NCBI GenBank assembly: GCA_900313775.1
Contig: OMSP01000030.1
Coordinates: forward strand, 1 to 16,495
Reading direction: 5' to 3'
Origin: an uncultured Eubacteriales bacterium
Lineage (GTDB): Bacteria > Bacillota > Clostridia > Lachnospirales > Lachnospiraceae
DNA: 16,495 bases
The notes below the pieces were generated by a model. The model saw only the letters and a list, made by a program, of their open reading frames with translations, made no database searches and had not been told where the DNA came from. Below are positions 1-5,857 of the stretch, piece after piece (positions within the stretch are counted from its first letter, which is position 1; every line of letters begins with the position of its first letter). The position numbers were made by a program, and so were the translations under genes.

Positions 1-57
1 ATATTGTTTCCTTTCTGTATCAGTAGGAAGATTTCTATATATTCCTGAAAGTTTTTA

Positions 58-86
58 TTGCAAACTGTGAAACGCTGTGATAGAAT
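58..86 (+). promoter_or_regulatory. Sigma-A-type promoter of rpmE
   Basis: A -35 box TTGCAA (58-63) and a -10 box TAGAAT (81-86) are separated by exactly 17 bases. Transcription should begin near base 93, giving a leader of about 40 nt before the rpmE start at 132. The spacer and the predicted start region contain repeated CTGTGA words (see the separate repeat entry). The call rests on consensus match and spacing only. Confidence 0.7.
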
Positions 87-99
87 AGCAATGCTGTGA
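65..99 (+). repeat. Three direct CTGTGA repeats across the rpmE promoter
   Basis: CTGTGA occurs at 65-70, 75-80 and 94-99; the last two copies are GCTGTGA. Start-to-start distances are 10 and 19 bases, about one and two helical turns, so all three lie on roughly the same face of the DNA. Two copies fill the -35/-10 spacer and the third covers the predicted transcription start. This arrangement suits a regulator-binding site, but no known regulator motif is recognised and short repeats can arise by chance. Confidence 0.4.
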
Positions 100-131
100 A
101 AAACAGAGAGTATAAAAAGAGGTGATAAGAA

Positions 132-335
132 ATGAGAGAAGGCATTCATCCGGAGTATCAGGAAGCGACTGTGACCTGCAACTGCGGTAATACATTTAAG
201 ACAAGATCTACATCTAAGAGTATCCACGTGGAGATCTGCTCCAAGTGCCATCCGTTCTATACGGGACAGCAGAAGAGCAGTCAGGCACGCGGACGCGTTG
301 ACAAGTTCAACAAGAAATACGGATTTGATAAGTAA
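132..335 (+). CDS. rpmE: 50S ribosomal protein L31 (zinc-binding form)
   Basis: This 67-residue protein is the small ribosomal protein L31, which sits on the large subunit near the central protuberance and helps bridge it to the small subunit. It begins with the typical MREGIHPEY and has four zinc-ligand cysteines, C16, C18, C36 and C39, marking the zinc-dependent (C+) form rather than the cysteine-free paralogue. The length fits the family. The start is supported by AAGAGGTG (117-124) seven bases upstream of the ATG. The gene has its own promoter at 58-86 and is followed by a strong terminator at 359-391, so it is probably largely monocistronic. A basic C-terminal tail (GRVDKFNKKYG) is normal for L31. 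Confidence 0.97.
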   Translation: MREGIHPEYQEATVTCNCGNTFKTRSTSKSIHVEICSKCHPFYTGQQKSSQARGRVDKFNKKYGFDK

Positions 336-358
336 TCGTTTTATCCTTATGTCAGTTG

Positions 359-391
359 AAAGGTTAAGGCCGTGAGGCTTTAACCTTTTTT
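359..391 (+). terminator. Intrinsic terminator after rpmE
   Basis: A 13-base stem (359-371 pairing with 376-388, one G-U pair) closes a GTGA tetraloop at 372-375 and runs into six T residues (386-391). This is a strong Rho-independent terminator 23 bases after the rpmE stop. It lies directly in front of the DUF1385 gene, so transcription of the following operon needs read-through or a promoter close by. A weak TTGAAA (356-361) / TTTAAC (379-384) pair with a 17-base spacer lies inside the hairpin itself. Confidence 0.9.
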
Positions 392-407
392 CATAAGAGG
401 AGCCATG

Positions 408-1322
408 ATGAAATACAGCGGTATCGGCGGACAGGCCGTTATAGAAGGAGTGATGATGCGCAATCATGATCGCTATGCGCTTGCTTGCAGGCGGGAGAGC
501 GGCGAGCTGGTTGTGCGTGAACATGAAGTGAAGCGGGAACTGGCAAAACCATTCCGTAAGATCCCTTTTGTGCGCGGCTTCTTTGCTTTTCTCGACTCCC
601 TTGTAATGGGGGTCAAGGTCTTAAATGAATCGTCTGATATTTATCTTGAAGAGGAGACGGCCGATAATAATGAGAGTGAAACGAAGAGAGGAATATCAGC
701 CTCCCTTGTGACTGTGCTGTCGATGGCACTGGGGCTTGTGCTTGCCTTTGCGTTGTTCACTGTCCTTCCCTCAGCACTGGCCGGGTTCGTTCCCGGGATC
801 CGCCATCATTATACGATTCGCGCGATCATCGAGGGAGCGGTGCGTGTGTTGATCTTTATCGGCTATCTCTGGCTCATTTCCCGCATGAAAGATGTGCAGC
901 GGGTGTTTTGTTATCATGGCGCAGAACACAAGAGCATCAACTGTGTTGAAGCCAATCTCCCGCTGGATGTAGAACATGTTCGCGGCTGTCCGAAGGCTCA
1001 CAGGCGATGCGGTACCAGTTTTTTGTTTTTTGTCGTCATCGTCTCCGTTATCGTCGGCGTATTTATACGTGTCGATACGCTGTGGCTGCGCGTACTGATC
1101 CGTCTTCTGCTTCTGCCGGTCGTCAGCGGTATATCCTATGAGATCCTGCGTCTTGCGGGGCGGAGTGATGCACGGTGGGTCCGTGCCCTCTCGGCGCCGG
1201 GACTGTTTTTGCAGCGTTTGACAGTCAAGGAGCCGGATGATCAGATGATCGAGGCGGCGATCGCTTCCGTCGAGGCTGTTTTTGACTGGCGTTCCTGGCA
1301 GAAGGAGTCCTTCCCGTCATGA
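408..1322 (+). CDS. DUF1385 family membrane protein (YqhQ-like)
   Basis: A protein of about 304 residues of the uncharacterised DUF1385 family; the Bacillus member is, from memory, YqhQ. The N-terminal GIGGQAVIEGVMMR is the family hallmark. A central HGAEHKSINCVE stretch (near residues 170-181) and RRCGTSFLFF (near 199-208) are the other conserved blocks, and the C-terminal KEPDDQMIEAAIASVEAVF closes the family pattern. Four hydrophobic segments lie near residues 98-128, 143-159, 204-221 and 225-242, so it is an integral membrane protein. The histidine- and cysteine-rich block suggests metal binding, but that is inference. Two adjacent ATGs are possible (405 and 408); 408 is preferred because AAGAGGA (395-401) lies six bases upstream of it. 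The 3' end overlaps prmC by four bases (ATGA). Placement near rpmE, prmC and prfA recurs in Clostridia. Confidence 0.88.
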   Translation: MKYSGIGGQAVIEGVMMRNHDRYALACRRESGELVVREHEVKRELAKPFRKIPFVRGFFAFLDSLVMGVKVLNESSDIYLEEETADNNESETKRGISASLVTVLSMALGLVLAFALFTVLPSALAGFVPGIRHHYTIRAIIEGAVRVLIFIGYLWLISRMKDVQRVFCYHGAEHKSINCVEANLPLDVEHVRGCPKAHRRCGTSFLFFVVIVSVIVGVFIRVDTLWLRVLIRLLLLPVVSGISYEILRLAGRSDARWVRALSAPGLFLQRLTVKEPDDQMIEAAIASVEAVFDWRSWQKESFPS

Positions 1323-2215
1323 CAAGAAGAGAACTCTATGAACAGGGACGAGCCATGCTGGAGGAGGCTAATGTGCCTGATGCAGCCTACGATGCCTACC
1401 GGCTCTTTGAGTGGGCGAGCGGGATCAGTCACGCCGCTTATCTTGCCGATCCCGATACTCCCGTAGATCCCGACACTAAAGATCAATATCTGAAAGCCTG
1501 TTCCGGGAGATCAGAGCGCATCCCTCTTCAGCACCTGATCGGAGAGCAGGAGTTTATGGGGCTTTTATTTCACACAGGTCCGGAAGCGCTGGTACCCCGT
1601 TCAGATACCGAAGTGCTTGTCGAGACTGTGCTGGACTGGTTGGCAGCACACGATGATGAGATCATGGTCCCACAGGGAAGAGAGCGGGAGATACTGGATC
1701 TCGGATGCGGTACCGGCTGCATCCTGATAAGCCTGCTGCACGTGCTCGACCGGAGGCCGAAGGAGTGTTTCAGCGGAACAGCAGCAGATATTTCAGAAGA
1801 GGCTTTAAAACTGGCCCGGCATAACGCCTGTCTTCACGATATGGAAACGCGGATACATTGGCGCCGGTCAGAGTGGTTTTCGGAGGTTCCGGAAAAGGAC
1901 TTTTCTGTGATCGTATCCAACCCCCCTTATATCGCTCATGATGTGATCAGCACGCTTGAGCCGGAAGTGGCAGAACATGAGCCGAGGCAGGCTCTTGACG
2001 GCGGCAGAGACGGGCTTGATGCCTATCGACAGATCATTACCGAAGCTCCTGACCACTTGGCTGCCGGAGGTCTTCTCGCAGTGGAGATCGGCTGGGATCA
2101 GGGGGAGACTGTCAGCTCTCTCTTCGAAGCTAACGGCTTCTTAGATGTGAAGGTGATCCGAGATCTGTCCGGACAGGATCGTGTTGTGATCGGGCAGAAG
2201 CGAAGCCGTCAATAA
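1319..2215 (+). CDS. prmC: Release factor glutamine N5-methyltransferase PrmC
   Basis: A 298-residue SAM-dependent methyltransferase that methylates the glutamine of the GGQ motif in peptide chain release factors, improving termination. The N-terminal helical release-factor-binding domain (residues 1-90) contains PLQHLIGEQEFMGL. The SAM-binding loop is ILDLGCGTGCI (125-135) and the catalytic, glutamine-binding NPPY motif is at 201-204; VPRSDTEVLVE (92-102) is the usual linker block. Length is normal. The ATG overlaps the stop of the DUF1385 gene, and GAAGGAG (1301-1307) lies eleven bases upstream. Its natural substrate, RF1, is encoded immediately downstream, so enzyme and substrate are linked here as in many bacteria. 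Confidence 0.96.
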   Translation: MTRRELYEQGRAMLEEANVPDAAYDAYRLFEWASGISHAAYLADPDTPVDPDTKDQYLKACSGRSERIPLQHLIGEQEFMGLLFHTGPEALVPRSDTEVLVETVLDWLAAHDDEIMVPQGREREILDLGCGTGCILISLLHVLDRRPKECFSGTAADISEEALKLARHNACLHDMETRIHWRRSEWFSEVPEKDFSVIVSNPPYIAHDVISTLEPEVAEHEPRQALDGGRDGLDAYRQIITEAPDHLAAGGLLAVEIGWDQGETVSSLFEANGFLDVKVIRDLSGQDRVVIGQKRSRQ

Positions 2216-2230
2216 ATCAGTGGTTAAGTC

Positions 2231-2259
2231 TATATTTAAAATCCGAATCATAGTATAAT
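2231..2259 (+). promoter_or_regulatory. Possible promoter upstream of prfA
   Basis: The gap between prmC and prfA (2216-2294) is AT-rich and holds a perfect -10 box TATAAT at 2254-2259. The best-spaced -35 candidate, TATATT at 2231-2236 (17-base spacer), is poor and there is no extended -10 TG. It could give prfA some independent transcription, but the gene may simply be read from upstream. Confidence 0.35.
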
Positions 2260-2294
2260 AAATAAGTTAAGTATGCAGTTGAAGGAGAAGCAGA

Positions 2295-3377
2295 TTGTTT
2301 GATCGAATCGAAGAACTATGCGATCGTTACGAAGAACTGATGCGCAGGCTTCAGGAGCCTGAGACGGCTTCAGACGGTGAACTCTTGCAGCGCCTGATGA
2401 AGGAGCAGAGTGAGCTGTCACCGATCGTGGAGACCTATCGGTCTTACCGGCAGTCCATAAGCGATCAGAAAGATGCTCTTGCTCTGTTGGAGGAGGAGTC
2501 CGATCCGGATATCAGGGCTCTTGCCAAAGAAGAACTGGCCGCTGCAAAGGAGAGCGAAGAGGAGCTGTCCGGGCAGCTCAAGATCCTTCTGCTTCCCAAG
2601 GACCCCAATGATGAGAAGAATGTCGTTGTGGAGATACGGGCCGGTGCCGGTGGAGATGAGGCAGCTCTGTTTGCATCTGATCTCTACAGGATGTACGCTC
2701 ACTACGCAGAAGGGCGTGGCTGGAAGATAGATATGATCTCAGCAAACGAGAATGGCATCGGCGGTTTTAAGGAAGTGGTCTTTATGATCATCGGCCGCGG
2801 CGCTTATTCGCGTATGAAGTATGAGAGCGGTGTACACCGCGTGCAGCGCATACCGGAGACTGAGAGCGGCGGCAGGATCCACACGTCCACGGCGACAGTC
2901 GCCGTCATGCCAGAGGCCGAGGAGGTAGATGTAGTGATCGATCCGAATGATTATCACTTCGATGTCTTCAGGGCGACAGGTCACGGCGGACAATGTGTCA
3001 ATACTACCGACTCCGCGGTGCGTCTGACGCATCATCCGACAGGTATCGTGATCTCCTGTCAGGACGAGAAGTCACAGCTGAAGAACAAAGAGAAGGCTCT
3101 GAAGGTCCTGCGCGCGCGTCTCTTCGATCTGGAGCAGCAGAAGCAGCATGACGCGCAGGCGGCCGAGAGGAGAAGCCAGGTAGGGACCGGTGACCGCTCA
3201 GAGAAGATCCGCACCTACAACTTTCCGCAGGGCCGGGTGAGCGACCACAGGATCAAACTGACCACACACAGGCTGGATGAGATACTGAACGGCGACCTTG
3301 ACGAGGTGATCGACGCGCTGCTGGCAGCTGACCAGGCCGCTAAGCTTGCCAACCTGTCACAGGATCAGGCATCATGA
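2295..3377 (+). CDS. prfA: Peptide chain release factor 1 (RF1)
   Basis: A 360-residue class-I release factor that reads UAA and UAG stop codons and triggers peptide release in the ribosome. The codon-recognition tripeptide is P-E-T within RVQRIPETESGGRIHTS, the PxT form that marks RF1 rather than RF2. The peptidyl-transferase motif is GHGGQ with the methylated glutamine at Q233, followed by CVNTTDSAVRLTHHPTG. The N-terminal coiled region (1-100) is typical. The start codon is TTG, supported by AAGGAG (2282-2287) seven bases upstream; the protein then begins MFDRIEEL. Its end overlaps the next gene by four bases (ATGA). The adjacent upstream gene, prmC, modifies this protein. Confidence 0.97.
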   Translation: MFDRIEELCDRYEELMRRLQEPETASDGELLQRLMKEQSELSPIVETYRSYRQSISDQKDALALLEEESDPDIRALAKEELAAAKESEEELSGQLKILLLPKDPNDEKNVVVEIRAGAGGDEAALFASDLYRMYAHYAEGRGWKIDMISANENGIGGFKEVVFMIIGRGAYSRMKYESGVHRVQRIPETESGGRIHTSTATVAVMPEAEEVDVVIDPNDYHFDVFRATGHGGQCVNTTDSAVRLTHHPTGIVISCQDEKSQLKNKEKALKVLRARLFDLEQQKQHDAQAAERRSQVGTGDRSEKIRTYNFPQGRVSDHRIKLTTHRLDEILNGDLDEVIDALLAADQAAKLANLSQDQAS

Positions 3378-4270
3378 TAGAGTTTAAAAGGCCGGAACTG
3401 ACAGACCGGGAACTGATACAGGGATATTATGACAGTTATCCCTCGAGAAGCTGCGAGCGCTGCTTTGCCAACAACTACCTTTGGTCAGTGCAGGAGGAGG
3501 CGGCATTTGCCGTAGTGGAGGGGACATTGGTATTTGACAGTGTCTACCGTGGCAAAACGTATTTCTCCTGGCCTGCAGGACCTGAGAATAAGGTTGTTGA
3601 GGCCATTGAAGCGCTGGATCGATATGCCTGTGATAAGCTGGATCAGGACCTCAGGTTCTACCATTTGACTCCATCGTTTTTCGAGAGACTGGAATCTCTG
3701 GAGCCCGGCAGGTGGCAGATCGTCTACGACCGCGATATGGCAGATTATATTTACGAGAGAGAAAAGCTGTCGTCTTTGTCCGGGAAAAAGCTGCACGGCA
3801 AGAGGAATCATATCAACCGTTTCGTGGAGCAAAATCCGGACTGGCATTATGAGCCTATCTCTGCCGACAATGCCTGTGACGCTGAAAAAGTCGCGCTGCG
3901 ATGGAGACGGGAGAACGGCTGTGATGAGGACCCTGCTAAGCGGATCGAGAGCTGCATAGCACTTAGGGCAATCGAATTGTTCGATGATCTGAAGCTTGAG
4001 GGAGGTATTTTATACACAGGCAGCGAACCGATTGCGTTCACTCTGGGAGAGCGGCTTTGTGACGATACTTTTGTCATTCACATCGAGAAGGCTGTTGACG
4101 GAGTCCAGGGGGCCTATCCGATGATCAACCGCGAGTTTGTCCGTCACGCCTGCGAAGACTATACCTATGTAAACCGTGAGGAGGATACGGGCGCTGAAGG
4201 TCTGAGGCGTGCCAAGATGTCCTATCGGCCGGCATTTCTGGAGGAGAAAGGGATCGCTGCGCGATCATAA
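3374..4270 (+). CDS. DUF2156 family (GNAT-fold) protein
   Basis: A 298-residue protein resembling the DUF2156 family, whose fold is a tandem GNAT acyltransferase related to the C-terminal domain of phosphatidylglycerol lysyltransferase (MprF) and to FemX-like aminoacyl transferases. Recognisable blocks are an N-terminal CERCFANNYLWS, the central LSGKKLHGKRNHINRF (near residues 135-150) and the C-terminal AYPMINREFVRH with YVNREEDTGAEGLRRAKMSYRP. No membrane segment is seen, so it should be cytosolic. Its substrate is unknown; transfer of an amino acid or acyl group to a lipid or peptide is a family-based guess. Translation is probably coupled to prfA through the ATGA overlap. Family assignment is fairly secure, function is not. 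Confidence 0.82.
   Translation: MIEFKRPELTDRELIQGYYDSYPSRSCERCFANNYLWSVQEEAAFAVVEGTLVFDSVYRGKTYFSWPAGPENKVVEAIEALDRYACDKLDQDLRFYHLTPSFFERLESLEPGRWQIVYDRDMADYIYEREKLSSLSGKKLHGKRNHINRFVEQNPDWHYEPISADNACDAEKVALRWRRENGCDEDPAKRIESCIALRAIELFDDLKLEGGILYTGSEPIAFTLGERLCDDTFVIHIEKAVDGVQGAYPMINREFVRHACEDYTYVNREEDTGAEGLRRAKMSYRPAFLEEKGIAARS
4252..4266 (+). promoter_or_regulatory. Hairpin between Shine-Dalgarno and start of the export protein gene
   Basis: GATCGC (4252-4257) pairs perfectly with GCGATC (4261-4266) around a TGC loop. It lies between a purine-rich GGAGGAGAAAGG (4240-4251) and the ATG at 4276. In linear distance the Shine-Dalgarno is too far from the ATG (29 bases from 4246); folding the hairpin leaves about 14. 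This is a structural inference from the sequence only. Confidence 0.35.
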
Positions 4271-4275
4271 TTCAT

Positions 4276-4788
4276 ATGAAGGCAATTGTCGCATGGTTCG
4301 TCACCCACCTCGGGTCGACAGCCGGAAAAAAACTGACCATATTTATCATCTCAATGATCCCGATCCTCGAGCTTCGGGGCGGACTGCTGGCCGCGTCACC
4401 GGCTCTTTTGGATGTCCCGATACTGCAGGCCATTCCGATCTGTATCGTCGGCAATATCATTCCGGTGCCGTTCATCCTTTTATTTATCACTCCGCTGTTT
4501 GACAAGCTTAAGAAGACGAAAAGGATCGCGCCTCTTGTCAGCAGGCTGGAGACAAAGGCAATGGCCAAGAGCGGAAAGATTGAAAAGTATGAGTTCTGGG
4601 GACTCGTGCTGTTTGTAGGTATTCCCCTGCCGGGGACGGGAGCCTGGACAGGCTCGCTGATCGCAGCGCTGTTGGATATCCCGTTCAAAAAGGCGTTTAC
4701 GGCTGTCATTATCGGCATCTGTTTAGCGACGATCATCATGTCTGTCGTCTCTTACGGACTGCTGGGAGCTCTGGCAGGAGGTGTATGA
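4276..4788 (+). CDS. Small multidrug export family membrane protein (COG2426-like)
   Basis: A 170-residue membrane protein of the family named putative small multidrug export protein (Pfam Sm_multidrug_ex). Family marks are MIPILELRGGL (residues 27-37), the NIIPVPFILLFITPLF segment (60-75) and VGIPLPGTGAWTGSL (114-128). Hydrophobic segments lie near 20-38, 48-75, 107-133 and 141-166, with a basic loop at 78-105. Real transport activity has not been shown for most members, so the name is nominal. No Shine-Dalgarno is at normal spacing; GGAGGAG at 4240-4246 lies behind a small hairpin. The gene follows the DUF2156 gene by five bases, and its last codons carry the Shine-Dalgarno of ispG. Confidence 0.85.
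   Translation: MKAIVAWFVTHLGSTAGKKLTIFIISMIPILELRGGLLAASPALLDVPILQAIPICIVGNIIPVPFILLFITPLFDKLKKTKRIAPLVSRLETKAMAKSGKIEKYEFWGLVLFVGIPLPGTGAWTGSLIAALLDIPFKKAFTAVIIGICLATIIMSVVSYGLLGALAGGV
4776..4783 (+). promoter_or_regulatory. Ribosome binding site that fixes the ispG start
   Basis: AGGAGGTG at 4776-4783 is a near-perfect Shine-Dalgarno. The in-frame GTG at 4781 falls inside it and so cannot be the start; the ATG at 4793 lies nine bases downstream. The site overlaps the final codons of the preceding membrane protein gene. Confidence 0.85.
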
Positions 4789-4792
4789 GATA

Positions 4793-5857
4793 ATGATCAC
4801 CAGAGATCAGACAAAGAAGATATCGGTAGGCACTGTGACGATCGGAGGAGGAAGCCCGATCGCCATTCAGTCGATGACTAATACCAGGACGCAGGATGTG
4901 GATTCAAGTCTGGAACAGATCCGGAGACTGACTGAGGCGGGATGCGAGATCGTACGGCTGGCTGTTCCCGATCAGGAAGCGGCAGAAGCGTTTGGCAGGA
5001 TCCGGAGGAAGGTACATGTTCCCCTGGTTGCGGATATACATTTTGACTACCGCCTCGCGATCGCCGCGATCGAGTACGGAGCGGATGCAATACGTATCAA
5101 TCCGGGTAATATCGGCGACGAGGAGCGTGTGCGCGCAGTTGTCGAATCTGCGCGAGATCACGGGATACCTATCCGCATCGGAGTAAACGGCGGATCGCTT
5201 GAAAAGCGCTTTCTGGAGAGAGACGGCTCTGTCACGGCAGGCGCACTCGCACAGAGTGCGTTGGAAAAAGTGGCCATGATCGAGAATATGGGCTATGACA
5301 GATTGGTCGTGAGCGTCAAGTCTTCCGATATACCTTTGTCAGTCAGAGCTCATGAGCTCTTGGCAGCGAGTTGTCCTTATCCGCTGCATATCGGTATTAC
5401 GGAGTCAGGAACGGCGCTTCGCGGTACGGTCAAATCTTCGGCGGGTCTGGGAATACTGCTCTGGGAAGGGATCGGAGATACGATCCGGGTCTCGCTGACA
5501 TCCGATCCCGTTCAGGAAGTCACGGTGGCAAAGCAGATCCTCTCGTCACTGGGACTTCGCCGTTCCGGTATTGAGGTGGTGTCATGTCCTACCTGCGGCC
5601 GTACACAGATCGATCTGATCGCGTTGGCCGATCAGGTGGAAGAGTTAGTCAGCGGCTATGATCTGCCGATCAAAGTCGCAGTCATGGGCTGTGTCGTCAA
5701 TGGCCCGGGGGAGGCAAAAGAGGCAGATCTGGGGATCGCCGGCGGTGTCGGTGAAGGTCTGCTGATCAAAAAGGGGGAGATAGTAGCAAAACTGCCGGAA
5801 GAGCAGCTTCTGGCAGCTCTGAAGGAAGAGCTGGAGCATTGGAGCAGCAGTAAATGA
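4793..5857 (+). CDS. ispG: 4-hydroxy-3-methylbut-2-en-1-yl diphosphate synthase (flavodoxin)
   Basis: A 354-residue iron-sulfur enzyme of the MEP isoprenoid pathway that converts methylerythritol cyclodiphosphate to HMBPP. The N-terminal TIM barrel shows SPIAIQSMTNT, PLVADIHFDYRLA and IRINPGNIG. The [4Fe-4S] ligands are C265 and C268 (SCPTCGR), C300 and E307 (MGCVVNGPGE), five lower than my recollection of the E. coli positions, so the match is essentially residue for residue. This is the two-domain bacterial form. The start is ATG 4793, not the in-frame GTG at 4781, which lies within the Shine-Dalgarno. The gene overlaps polC by four bases. In many Clostridia the order is dxr-rseP-ispG-polC; here dxr and rseP are not next to ispG and two membrane/acyltransferase-like genes sit there instead. 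Confidence 0.97.
   Translation: MITRDQTKKISVGTVTIGGGSPIAIQSMTNTRTQDVDSSLEQIRRLTEAGCEIVRLAVPDQEAAEAFGRIRRKVHVPLVADIHFDYRLAIAAIEYGADAIRINPGNIGDEERVRAVVESARDHGIPIRIGVNGGSLEKRFLERDGSVTAGALAQSALEKVAMIENMGYDRLVVSVKSSDIPLSVRAHELLAASCPYPLHIGITESGTALRGTVKSSAGLGILLWEGIGDTIRVSLTSDPVQEVTVAKQILSSLGLRRSGIEVVSCPTCGRTQIDLIALADQVEELVSGYDLPIKVAVMGCVVNGPGEAKEADLGIAGGVGEGLLIKKGEIVAKLPEEQLLAALKEELEHWSSSK

Noticed and set aside
1..57. Possible upstream gene end or regulatory element in the first 57 bases
   Set aside because: No open frame with a recognisable protein end and only a weak AGGAA/TTCCT pairing; nothing supportable beyond the rpmE promoter that follows.
4781..4792. GTG at 4781 as the ispG start
   Set aside because: The GTG is part of the Shine-Dalgarno AGGAGGTG itself; ATG 4793 has the right spacing and fits the family N-terminus.
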